NCBI GenBank assembly: GCA_020073395.1
Contig: JAIQFF010000003.1
Span: forward strand, 1 to 64,000
DNA length: 64,000 nt
Direction: 5' to 3'
Source: Terriglobia bacterium
Lineage (GTDB): Bacteria > Acidobacteriota > Terriglobia > Terriglobales > Acidobacteriaceae
The notes below the pieces were generated by a model. It was given only the letters and a program-made list of their open reading frames with translations. It had not been told where the DNA came from and did not search any database. How positions within the stretch are numbered: position 1 is the stretch's first letter; each line of letters opens with the position of its first letter. The translations under genes and the position numbers were made by a program. Of the stretch, positions 49,250 through 57,009 are shown piece by piece.

Positions 49250-49918
49250 ATGAGTATGTCTGAGAGCGGCAAAATTCGTTTGACGCCATACCTGAACCGT
49301 CCGGTTCTGGCTTCCGGCAAGCCAGCCTCGGGCACGCCGATCCGGGTGGACGACTCCGCGCTGATTCGTCAGGCCCAGCAGGGGAATACGGCCGCCTTCG
49401 AAGAACTGGTGCGGCAGTATGATCGCGCCGTGCTGCGCCTGGCCATCCACCTTACCGGCTCGGCGGAAGATGGGCAGGACATTTATCAGGAGGCGTTTCT
49501 GCGCGCCTATATCAATCTGGCACGCTTCCGTTTTGAGTGTTCCTTCTACACCTGGATCTATCGCATCGTCACCAATCTCTGCCTGGATCACCTGCGCAAG
49601 AAGCATTCTCGCGGCCGGGACTTGAATACGACGGCTTCTCCCGATGGCGAGCAGGACGATCTGCTTGACCGCATGCCCGACCACAGCCCGAACGCCAGCC
49701 CGGAGCGAAGCTTTGCCGGACGCGAGCTGCAACAATGCATCGTTCGCGCCCTGGGTCGCCTCTCTCCCCGCGAACGGATGGTGTTCGAACTCAAGCACTA
49801 CCACGGCATGAGGTTGCGCACGGTCGCCGGCATGCTTAATACGACGGAAGGCACAATCAAGAACACGCTGTTCCGCGCCACCCACAAACTGCGAACTCAA
49901 CTCGCCGAAGTGCGCTGA
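49250..49918 (+). CDS. RNA polymerase sigma factor, ECF/sigma24-like
   Basis: 222 residues from the ATG at 49250; another ATG follows at 49256. Region 2 (~48-110: AAFEELVRQYDRAVLRLAI, YQEAFLRAYINLARF, FYTWIYRIVTNLCLDHLRK) and region 4 (~160-215: ALGRLSPRERMVFELKHYHG, LNTTEGTIKNTLFRATHKL) are both present with the region 3 absent, as in group IV sigma factors. It is coupled to the response regulator and has no anti-sigma gene downstream: the next gene points the other way. Control through the kinase/regulator pair is therefore a reasonable inference. Confidence 0.9.
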   Translation: MSMSESGKIRLTPYLNRPVLASGKPASGTPIRVDDSALIRQAQQGNTAAFEELVRQYDRAVLRLAIHLTGSAEDGQDIYQEAFLRAYINLARFRFECSFYTWIYRIVTNLCLDHLRKKHSRGRDLNTTASPDGEQDDLLDRMPDHSPNASPERSFAGRELQQCIVRALGRLSPRERMVFELKHYHGMRLRTVAGMLNTTEGTIKNTLFRATHKLRTQLAEVR

Positions 49919-50032
49919 GTGTTGGTCGTTGGTCATTGGTCGTTGGCCCTTGGCTTTAACCAGGGGCACGGTTTTTCGCAGCTTCCTTTTTCTCGCCAGC
50001 CGCTCAGCTTCAACTCCGGCCAACGGCCAACT
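49919..50032. repeat. short direct and inverted GTTGGTC-type repeats
   Basis: GTTGGTCGTTGGTCATTGGTCGTTGGCCC follows the sigma-factor stop, and CCAACGGCCAAC lies about 60 bases later. It may form a hairpin; no T-tract follows. Confidence 0.4.
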
Positions 50033-50437
50033 TCAATCCGAGCCGGCACTAATGTTTCCCCGCTCCGGAGGTTCCGGATCAAAGGCCTGGTCCAGATAGA
50101 TCCAGAGGACGCGGGCGAACAGTGAAATGGTCGGCGCGAGGGGAACGAACAACACGACCGCCCAGGTCACGTCTTTAGTGATCCACCAGCCGGTAATGGC
50201 CCACAACAGGGCTGCGATCAGCGCGATGGTCGCAAGCGCCAGGCCAAAGCTGATGTACATGGCCCCCAGGAAGTATCCCTCCTCCCGCTGAAATTTCAGG
50301 TCGCAGATAGAACAGCGCGGGCACATCTTCGGAAAACCTCGGAAGATGGAATAAGGGAAAATTCCTCCCATGCGGCAACGGGGACAACGCTGCCGAAAAA
50401 TTCCTCCCAAGGTTGACGATTTTGTCCTGCTTTTCAT
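50033..50437 (-). CDS. DUF983 family membrane protein
   Basis: 134 residues; the ATG at 50437 is used because the longer frame overlaps the divergent gene. The N-terminus has two zinc-knuckle-like CxxC pairs (QRCPRCRMGG and KMCPRCSICDLKF), followed by two membrane helices (~60-80 and ~90-110) and an acidic tail. This is the DUF983 layout (PF06170). Function unknown in the family. Confidence 0.8.
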   Translation of the reverse strand: MKSRTKSSTLGGIFRQRCPRCRMGGIFPYSIFRGFPKMCPRCSICDLKFQREEGYFLGAMYISFGLALATIALIAALLWAITGWWITKDVTWAVVLFVPLAPTISLFARVLWIYLDQAFDPEPPERGNISAGSD

Positions 50438-50492
50438 GGAAAGAAATCTTAAAATCCTGAAAGAGATTCTGTCGATAACACGGGAGGCCATT

Positions 50493-51251
50493 ATGGCTAG
50501 CACTACCGAGATTGCACCGGACGTCTACCGGATTTCGATCTACGCCCCATGGGGCGATTTACAGTTCAATCATTTTCTAATCAAGGATCAGGAGCCGCTC
50601 TTATTTCATACCGGACTTCGAGGTATGTTCGCGGAAGTTCGAGAAGCGGTGTCAAAGCTTATCAGGCTGACCGACTTGAGGCATATCTCCTTTAGTCACT
50701 TTGAGTCGGACGAGTGCGGATCGCTCAACGACTGGTTGGCCGTGGCGCCTCACGCCGATGTTGTGTGCAGCCAGGTGGGAGCGCTGGTTTGCGTGAACGA
50801 CTTCATTGGACGCGAGGCCCATCCCCTGGCCGATGGAGAAACATTTTCGACTGGCAAATACCGCTTCCGCTATTGCCGGACCCCACATCTACCGCACGGC
50901 TGGGATGCCGGTCTGCTCTTCGAGGAAACCCAAAAGACACTCCTGTGTTCAGACTTGTTCCATCAGACGGGAGATCTTGAACCACTGACAGAATTGGACG
51001 TAGTGGGCAGATCGCTAGAGGCGATGCGCGGCTACCAGGCTGGAATCCTGGCAGACTATGTGCCCTACACCGGCGCAACCTCAAATAACCTGCATAAGCT
51101 GGCCAGCCTTAAGCCGGACACTCTGGCCATCATGCATGGATCGAGTTTTAAAGGCGACTGTGGGCGCGCCCTGATTGAACTGGACCAGGCGTTCGAGCAG
51201 GTCTTCGGCAAGCAGGACACCAAACGGACGCCAGATCGCGCCGCTGGGTAG
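50493..51251 (+). CDS. ODP-type (flavodiiron-like) metallo-hydrolase-fold protein without flavodoxin
   Basis: 252 residues; GGGAGG five bases before the ATG fixes the start. The diiron motif HFESDE (His69, Glu71, Asp73), PHGWD (His135), CSDLF (Asp154) and IMHGSSF (His near 211) match the oxygen-binding di-iron (ODP) domain of flavodiiron proteins. It lacks the flavodoxin and rubredoxin parts, so it would need a separate electron donor to reduce O2 or NO; standalone ODP proteins of this size can also act as sensors. Divergent from a DUF983 gene. Confidence 0.83.
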   Translation: MASTTEIAPDVYRISIYAPWGDLQFNHFLIKDQEPLLFHTGLRGMFAEVREAVSKLIRLTDLRHISFSHFESDECGSLNDWLAVAPHADVVCSQVGALVCVNDFIGREAHPLADGETFSTGKYRFRYCRTPHLPHGWDAGLLFEETQKTLLCSDLFHQTGDLEPLTELDVVGRSLEAMRGYQAGILADYVPYTGATSNNLHKLASLKPDTLAIMHGSSFKGDCGRALIELDQAFEQVFGKQDTKRTPDRAAG

Positions 51252-51254
51252 AAT

Positions 51255-51548
51255 CTACTTTTGCGGTGTCGGTTCGTCCGCAACTACTAACTGGGCCTTC
51301 GGGGCTTCAGCGTGAGCGGCGCGGGCCCGGCGGGCAATTTCTCCCAAAGATGGATTCAATTGTGGCAACGCCTTAGGCTGCACAACGGGAGCAGGCCGTT
51401 GGGGCGAGCCGGTGGCAATGATCTGCTCTCTGGATACTTGCGACGCCGAGACCGGGTCCTGCGGCAGGGCGCCGCGTTTTAGTTCTTGCGCGAATCCTGT
51501 GGCCATCAGCATTAGACCGGCGATGAGTAGTTTCAACAATGTCTTCAT
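51255..51548 (-). CDS. small exported protein of an acidobacterial SLGEIAR family
   Basis: 97 residues with a signal peptide (MKTLLKLLIAGLMLMATGFAQ). Most of the mature part is proline-rich; near residues 68-78 is the conserved block SLGEIARRARAAH, which I have seen repeatedly in small exported acidobacterial proteins. Function is unknown. It ends three bases from the convergent ODP gene. Confidence 0.68.
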   Translation of the reverse strand: MKTLLKLLIAGLMLMATGFAQELKRGALPQDPVSASQVSREQIIATGSPQRPAPVVQPKALPQLNPSLGEIARRARAAHAEAPKAQLVVADEPTPQK

Positions 51549-51773
51549 AAACCTTAATTCTTTGTCTTTGTGGGTCCGTACCCTTTTGATCTTGCTGGTG
51601 AATATAGTGCACTTTTGATACCACGAGCCATCAGTGTATCTCTATGAAAACAAGGTTGATAGTGTGAGCCCAAGGTGCGCGGAGGAGAGCCGTGGAAGCG
51701 ATTTTCCACTTTGGGGTGGAAGTGATTTTCCTGGCGGGCGAGAAATGGGAGGAACGCTTTAGACTGTAAGCTC

Positions 51774-52496
51774 ATGCCTTCGTCCATTCCAGATATGCGC
51801 CCCACCCCGGTTGAGCCTGAAGTGGTGCGGATCCCAGCGGGCTGGTTCTGGATGGGATCTGCAACCGGGCAGGACAACGAACGTCCCGTTCATCGCGTGT
51901 GGGTGGATGAATTTCTCCTGGCGTCCTGCGCCGTGACGAATGCCGCCTACGCTCACTTCGTACGCGCCACGGGAGATCCCCCGGCGCCGTTTTGCGGGGA
52001 CCCTGCTTTCAATCATCCGGAACAGCCAGTGGTCGCCGTTTCCTGGTTTGAGGCGGTCAAGTATTGCGAATGGCTCAGCCTGACTAGTGGCTCGATTTGG
52101 CGCTTGCCGACCGAGGCTGAGTGGGAACGGGCAGCCCGCGGCGGCGTTGAAAATCAGCTCTATCCCTGGGGAGACGACCCGCCGCAGTCATTGCCGGATT
52201 ACGAACAACGTTGGAAGAAGGGTCCGGAGCCGGTGGGCCAGTACGCACCCAATGCCCTTGGGCTTTATGACATCTGCGAAAACGTGCACGAATGGTGCAG
52301 CGACTGGTATCAGGCCGACTACTATGCGATTTCGACCGAGCGCAATCCTGTAGGTCCTGACCGCGGCGACCGTCGGGCATCGCGGGGTGGTTCCTGGCGC
52401 CATCACGTCAAAGCGAGCCGGTGCGCGGCCCGCTCCAGCATCCCGCCGGAATTTCACTACGCCGATTACGGATTCCGTGTGGCCTGTAGTTTGTAG
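51774..52496 (+). CDS. SUMF1/FGE-sulfatase-like protein without the FGE cysteine pair
   Basis: 240 residues of the formylglycine-generating enzyme superfamily: VRIPAGWFWMGSATGQDNERPVHRVWVDEF, CEWLSLTSGSIWRLPTEAEWERAARGG, ENVHEWCSDWYQADYY and GGSWRHHVKASRCAARSSIPPEFHYADYGFRVA. Near the last motif the two catalytic cysteines of true FGE are replaced, so it is unlikely to modify sulfatases. It could be a C-type-lectin-like binding protein or a different oxygenase. No sulfatase gene lies nearby. Confidence 0.8.
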   Translation: MPSSIPDMRPTPVEPEVVRIPAGWFWMGSATGQDNERPVHRVWVDEFLLASCAVTNAAYAHFVRATGDPPAPFCGDPAFNHPEQPVVAVSWFEAVKYCEWLSLTSGSIWRLPTEAEWERAARGGVENQLYPWGDDPPQSLPDYEQRWKKGPEPVGQYAPNALGLYDICENVHEWCSDWYQADYYAISTERNPVGPDRGDRRASRGGSWRHHVKASRCAARSSIPPEFHYADYGFRVACSL

Positions 52497-52786
52497 CGCC
52501 GCCGTCCCGCCGACTGCCGCAAGGGCGTCCTTCGACTTTGCTAAGGACAAGCCTCGTCCTCGCCAGATGTGAAGCAGAGAAAAAATCATCCCCCAACCTG
52601 GCCTGAGGGACGTCAGTCCCGAAGAGCCCAAACTGAGCGAAGTCGAAGGGATCTGGGGCGCAGGCGTACAACTCCGGCCAGGTGCACATCCGCTCCACGC
52701 CAGATGCTTCGCAAGCTCAGCATGACGCCTTGGATCAGGAGCGAACCTCAACCCACCACTAAAACCTGCGGGACGTTCCCCGAAGT
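52497..52786. other. repeat-derived spacer
   Basis: 290 bases between the SUMF1-like gene and the holin-like gene. It contains fragments of repeat families (GCCCAAACTGAGCGAAGTCGAAGGG, CGTCCTTCGACTTTGC, AAGCTCAGCATGACG) of the family E type. No gene or RNA was recognised. Confidence 0.45.
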
Positions 52787-53140
52787 CTAGCCACGGTCTC
52801 TCCCCGTTCCCGCCAACCAGCGGAAGAACATGTTGACCAGGGCCAGCACGATCGCGCCCAGGAAGGCGGCGCCGAAAGTATCTACATGGAAGCCGGGTAC
52901 TACCGCTGAAGCCAGTTCGATCATGGCCGCATTGATCACCAGCCAGAATAATCCCAGAGTGAGCAGGACTAGGGGAAAGGTGACGATTTTCAGGAATACT
53001 CCTAGGGTAGCGTTGACGAAGCCGATCACCAGCGCCGCAATCAACGCTGCCAGCGGTCCGCTAACGTGAAAGCCCGGCACCAGCCGGGCTACGATCCAGA
53101 CCGCCAGCGCGCTTAAAGCCCAGTTCAGGAGATGTTTCAT
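52787..53140 (-). CDS. phage-holin family IV-like small membrane protein
   Basis: 117 residues forming four hydrophobic segments (~5-20, 27-50, 55-80, 88-108), with the pattern VNATLGVFLKIVTFPLVLLTLGLFWLVINAAMI typical of the mycobacterial-type 4TM holin superfamily IV. Proteins of this family in bacteria are usually chromosomal membrane proteins of unknown role, and nothing phage-like surrounds this gene. The gene ends 5' of a repeat-rich spacer. Confidence 0.82.
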   Translation of the reverse strand: MKHLLNWALSALAVWIVARLVPGFHVSGPLAALIAALVIGFVNATLGVFLKIVTFPLVLLTLGLFWLVINAAMIELASAVVPGFHVDTFGAAFLGAIVLALVNMFFRWLAGTGRDRG

Positions 53141-53474
53141 GGCACTCTCCGAAAATAACGGTGACTATAGACCGCCTTCCGGCGGCGCGCAACTTGCGCG
53201 GCGAGCCTGGGGTGGAGCAGGGCCTTGGCCCTGCAATGGGCTCTGCCTCCCATTTTTCCTTGTCTTTCTGAGCGCAGTCGAAGGATCCCTATAAACGGAT
53301 GAGTTCGCAGCCCGGCGAGGTCTCCGACGTCAGCATTTCGAGCCGCGCTCGCGAGCAGCCAACCACAGGCGCTGAAGCGCCACGGCGTTCCAGCGTCTGG
53401 CGGCACGAAGTAAACTCGTCCTTCCCAATCTTCGCGGACGCAGGTGAAAGCCGTGCCCTTGCGGCGTGTGCAGG
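53141..53474. other. repeat-rich spacer without gene
   Basis: 334 bases with hairpins (GGAGCAGGGCCTTGGCCCTGC, GCGCGCAACTTGCGCGGCG, GAGCGCAGTCGAAGGATCC of family E, GGCGCTGAAGCGCC). An open frame on the minus strand continues from the zinc-ribbon gene side but shows no protein-like pattern. No RNA gene was seen. Confidence 0.45.
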
Positions 53475-54134
53475 CTAGAGGTGTTCTTTGCGGCGACGAA
53501 GCAGGGCAGCACCCAGAGCCCCGCCCAATCCAGAGAAGATTACAAAGGCCACCAGTGTAGTGATCAGTGCCATGCTGAGCAGCAAGACGACGCCCTGAGG
53601 AGACTTGAGAAATTCCACGACCTGATGGGTTTGCGGATCTGGATTGCGGGCCGCGGCTTGCTCGACTCCAGCGATCAGATCTTCGCGGACCCTGTCCCAT
53701 CCGTGGAACAGCAGAGTGCGGATGGCGAGCACGATGGCAAGAAGACCGCTGCCCAGAACGCCGGTAACCATGCCGAGGCGGGCTCCCATCCCCGGAGTGA
53801 CGCGGGCCGCCGGGACCCGGCGCCGGTAAAAGACCACCGACAGACTGCCGCCGATCAGCATCCCCAATCCGAGGCCGGCAAAAGGAGTAATCATGAGCAG
53901 GGCTGCGATCAGACCGGCCAGGGCCGTGGCCGGCCAGGCCTGTGACCATTCAATCCGTGTCCCGAGCGATGCGCCGAGATAAGCTGGCAGCGGTGGAATG
54001 AACGATTCAGAGGTGGTCCCCGAAGCCGGTACTGTCTCCGCCACAGCCACCCGAATTTGCGGCGCATTGCACTGTGGGCAGAAGGCGGTGCCTTGTTCCA
54101 CGGCAGCACCACATCGATGACAGGGATACTCCAC
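53475..54134 (-). CDS. zinc-ribbon membrane protein
   Basis: 219 residues beginning with a zinc ribbon (MEYPCHRCGAAVEQGTAFCPQCNAPQ), then a spacer and four membrane helices (~70-95, 100-118, 130-150, 185-210). Between the last two is a soluble loop (FHGWDRVREDLIAGVEQAAARNPDPQTHQ). It fits the zinc-ribbon plus four-helix proteins common in Acidobacteria; function unknown. Confidence 0.72.
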   Translation of the reverse strand: MEYPCHRCGAAVEQGTAFCPQCNAPQIRVAVAETVPASGTTSESFIPPLPAYLGASLGTRIEWSQAWPATALAGLIAALLMITPFAGLGLGMLIGGSLSVVFYRRRVPAARVTPGMGARLGMVTGVLGSGLLAIVLAIRTLLFHGWDRVREDLIAGVEQAAARNPDPQTHQVVEFLKSPQGVVLLLSMALITTLVAFVIFSGLGGALGAALLRRRKEHL

Positions 54135-54192
54135 TGAGTCTCAAGTTACAGCAGGGCAGCGAGATGAGGCAAGGATGGGGGGATTGCGGATT

Positions 54193-54257
54193 TCTACAAT
54201 CTGAAATCTACAATCTGAAATCTACAATCTGAAATCTACAATCTGAAATCTACAATC
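54193..54257. repeat. tandem repeat of 14 bases, 4.6 copies
   Basis: TCTACAATCTGAAA is repeated four times in exact tandem, with a fifth partial copy. It sits between two minus-strand genes, just before the lipoprotein stop. No cas genes and no unit spacing: it is a simple tandem repeat, not a CRISPR. Confidence 0.9.
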
Positions 54258-54264
54258 CCCTGCC

Positions 54265-54894
54265 TCAGATGGTGTCCTTGCCGCCTCGCACCTGAACATA
54301 GACCAGACCGAAATCCGAGCCTTTGCCGTCGTCACCGGGTTTGATGGAGGCGATGTGCTGGTTCTGCTCGGTACCGACTTTCAGTTCCACCGTCTTGCCG
54401 TTCTGGTCTCCCTCGCACTTCAGTCGTTCGGAATGGCCAGAATGATCGCCGGGCTTCATCATTGCGCCAGCGTGATTGCCAGTGGTGTGGCATTCCAGCA
54501 CGTCGCCATATTTCTTGAGCTGGTCCTTGTAGTAAGCGATGATTTTTTCGGGCGGATCGTCGGACAAGTATTCGATGGCCACCACTTTCAGGCCGAAGAG
54601 GCCGCTGGAAATATTGACGTGGGCGTTGTTGTCGTGGTCGTCGTCGCCATGCTCCTTACGGCGTGCGCCGGGATAAACTGGGAGACCGATGTCGCGGACG
54701 TCGGCGTCCTTGGAGACGTGAAGCGCCCCCATGGGTGTCTCGATATCCACGTTCTTTTCCTGCCCTTCACTGTCCTTCTTCACGTTGACGCTGCAGCCGG
54801 GCAGGGCCAGCAAGACGCCGAAGGCAAAGACAAAAACACAGGTGAGAACAAAGATCGGACGGGAATCACCGTTTAGCGGCTGTGGTATGCGCAT
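54265..54894 (-). CDS. lipoprotein with DUF-like pyramid of acidobacterial exported type
   Basis: 209 residues from the ATG at 54894 with AGGAAGGA upstream. Signal MRIPQPLNGDSRPIFVLTCVFVFAFGVLLALPGC with lipobox LPGC. The mature part has DIGLPVYPGARR, a His/Asp/Asn-rich stretch (HGDDDHDNNAHVNI), and LKVVAIEYLSDDPPEKIIAYYKDQL, known from a family of acidobacterial proteins of unknown role. Its first 29 bases overlap the 3' end of the upstream GH3 gene, so the two are likely co-translated. Confidence 0.78.
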   Translation of the reverse strand: MRIPQPLNGDSRPIFVLTCVFVFAFGVLLALPGCSVNVKKDSEGQEKNVDIETPMGALHVSKDADVRDIGLPVYPGARRKEHGDDDHDNNAHVNISSGLFGLKVVAIEYLSDDPPEKIIAYYKDQLKKYGDVLECHTTGNHAGAMMKPGDHSGHSERLKCEGDQNGKTVELKVGTEQNQHIASIKPGDDGKGSDFGLVYVQVRGGKDTI

Positions 54895-56770
54895 ATTGCG
54901 ATCCTTCCTGGGCGATTTGTGCCGGGCGCTCAATGCCGGCGCCACGTTGAGCGATATGGGGAATGCTGACCGGCAGGTGGCCGCGAATGGCAATCTGGCC
55001 AAAAAGAGCTTTGACCGCGCTGATCTCCGAGATGCCGGCATTGGAAAAAGTACAAAGATAATTCTGTATCGCGGGAAAATCCTGTGCCACGTACGGATTC
55101 CCCATGGCCAGGACCGCAGTTTTGGCTGCAGCACGATCCAATATCGACTGCAACAGCGTGGCACTGGCATCATTGAGCGCAACCGAATTCGTGGGACCGT
55201 TCGAGCCTGGGATGGCTTTGCCTGCGGTCGGCACGACGTAAACCGCCGCGATCACGGACTCCGCCTGGTCCACAGCCTTCAGTATCTCGTCCGACATGAG
55301 ATTTGCGATGCGTGGATCCACGTAAATCACGTTGGCATCGGGCACGCGGGCCTTGATTGCCTGTTCCAGAGCACGACCGGCTTCGGTGCGCACGTCGTCA
55401 GAAAGCACCACGGCCACTACCCGGTTGTGCACTTCTACCACCTGTTGATACGGAAGCCCGTTCTTAACAGTTCCCGATTGTTTCAAGGGCAGCAGCTTGC
55501 CGTTGTCCCGCACCAGGGTAATGGCGTCGTCGGCGATCTGCTGGCCCAGGGCCAGGTTCTCCGGCTTGCCGACGATTTCAGGCAGAGTGTCAACATCCAC
55601 CATTCGGGCCTTGTCGAGCCTCAGTGCGGCTTTTGCCTTCAATAGCTTGAGGACCGAGGCATCGAGTTGGGCGGAGGGAATTTCTCCGCTGCGGGCGGCC
55701 TCGAGGACGGCATTGTAAGACGCTTCCAGGTCGGCCGGGATGAGCAGCAGATCGCTGCCGGCCTTGAAGGCGTCCACGGCGGCGCGACCGATATTGGCGG
55801 AGTACAGACGGGTCAAACCGGCCATGTCGAGCGCATCGGTAACCACGATGCCCTGAAAGCCGAGTTGGTGCTTGAGCAGGTCGGAGACGATCGCGGGAGA
55901 AGTTGTGGCCACACGGTTGGGGTCGGGTTCGAGCGCGGGGACGGTGACGTGCGCCACCATGACAGAATCGACTCCCGCCGCGATGGCCTTGCGAAAGGGC
56001 GGCAGTTCAATGGAATTCAGACGCGCCCGGTCTCCAGTGACCTGGGCCACGCTGAGGTGGGAATCGGTCGCGGTATCTCCGTGGCCGGGGAAATGCTTGG
56101 CCGTGGTCATCATTCCTGCGGCGCGCGCTCCCCGGATGTACGCGGCGACAAGATCTCCAACCTGCTCGGGATCTTCTCCGAAAGAACGTGTGTTGATGAT
56201 GGGGTTCGCCGGATTGGAGTTCACGTCGGAATCGGGAAAGAAATTCCAGTGCACGCCGACGGCGCGAGCCTCCTCGGCCGTGATGCGCCCGAAGGCTTTA
56301 GCGTAATCTTCCTTTCCAGCCGCACCGAAGGCCATGGCATGCGGGAACGGGGTTGCGCCCCGAAGGCGCATGGTCACTCCGCGCTCAAAGTCGGCGGCGA
56401 AGAGCAGCGGTAGTTTTGAGTCCTGCTGCAGCCGATTGAGCAGTTCGGCAGCCTCATAGGGCTCGCTGCGATAGAGGAATGGAGGCTCCCAAGGGACCGT
56501 CATAGCGAATGAGCCGATGTGATATTTGCTCATGCTGTCACGCAGTTGCAGATATTCGGGACTGTTTACATTGAGAAACTCCGCCCGCACCCAGACCATG
56601 AACAGCTGTCCAACTTTTTCTTCCAGAGAAAGCTTGCGGAGGGTCTTCTGCGCCCACTTTTCGCCGCCATGGTCGAGATAGATGGGTCCAGGGTGTTGAT
56701 ATCTTTCTTTGGCCAAGCTAGACACAGTGGCGGACACGAGCAGGATGAAAACAGCCAGGGTTCGAATCAT
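54866..56770 (-). CDS. GH3 family glycoside hydrolase, NagZ-like
   Basis: 634 residues. Signal peptide MIRTLAVFILLVSATVSSLA. The GH3 N-terminal domain has KLSLEEKVGQLFMVWV, ADFERGVTMRLRGATPFPHAMAFGA, the NagZ histidine motif KHFPGHGDTATDSHLSV, and VDSVMVAHVTVPALEPD where the general nucleophile region lies. A C-terminal domain (~375-620) follows, as in larger beta-hexosaminidases. It may cleave N-acetylglucosamine from peptidoglycan fragments or another glycan. I use the ATG at 56770 because the longer frame overlaps a repeat. Confidence 0.9.
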   Translation of the reverse strand: MIRTLAVFILLVSATVSSLAKERYQHPGPIYLDHGGEKWAQKTLRKLSLEEKVGQLFMVWVRAEFLNVNSPEYLQLRDSMSKYHIGSFAMTVPWEPPFLYRSEPYEAAELLNRLQQDSKLPLLFAADFERGVTMRLRGATPFPHAMAFGAAGKEDYAKAFGRITAEEARAVGVHWNFFPDSDVNSNPANPIINTRSFGEDPEQVGDLVAAYIRGARAAGMMTTAKHFPGHGDTATDSHLSVAQVTGDRARLNSIELPPFRKAIAAGVDSVMVAHVTVPALEPDPNRVATTSPAIVSDLLKHQLGFQGIVVTDALDMAGLTRLYSANIGRAAVDAFKAGSDLLLIPADLEASYNAVLEAARSGEIPSAQLDASVLKLLKAKAALRLDKARMVDVDTLPEIVGKPENLALGQQIADDAITLVRDNGKLLPLKQSGTVKNGLPYQQVVEVHNRVVAVVLSDDVRTEAGRALEQAIKARVPDANVIYVDPRIANLMSDEILKAVDQAESVIAAVYVVPTAGKAIPGSNGPTNSVALNDASATLLQSILDRAAAKTAVLAMGNPYVAQDFPAIQNYLCTFSNAGISEISAVKALFGQIAIRGHLPVSIPHIAQRGAGIERPAQIAQEGSQYAHTTAAKR

Positions 56771-56819
56771 GGAAGGACGATAGCACGGAGTCGATTGGAT
56801 GTCAGGATTAGCACCGCAA

Positions 56820-57004
56820 GTGTGGTCGGACACTCTTGTCCGACGCCTTTGATTTAGATTTTGATTTAGATTTTGACTTAGATTTTGGCTCGAACACCCA
56901 GGTCCAAACCGGACAGTCCGCGGCAGGTTTTCCAAGAGTCAGATCAAAATCAACGTCAAAAGCAACGTCAAAAGCGTCGGACAAGAGTGTCCGACCCACA
57001 CACA
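56820..57004. repeat. palindrome-ended interspersed element, family A copy 3
   Basis: About 185 bases bounded by GTGTGGTCGGACACTCTTG and its inverted counterpart CAAGAGTGTCCGACCCACAC. Inner sequence has GATTTAGATTTTGATTTAG next to the left arm and AAATCAACGTCAAAAGC next to the right, so the arms are complementary for more than 30 bases. Same ends as 7283-7437 and 31132-31351. Confidence 0.85.
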
Positions 57005-57009
57005 CGGGA

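Noticed and set aside
52787..53140. A prophage remnant, because of the holin-like gene
   Set aside because: The holin superfamily IV protein stands alone, with no integrase, capsid, lysin or tRNA attachment site.
54193..54257. A CRISPR array
   Set aside because: The 14-base units are in direct tandem without spacers and no cas gene is present.
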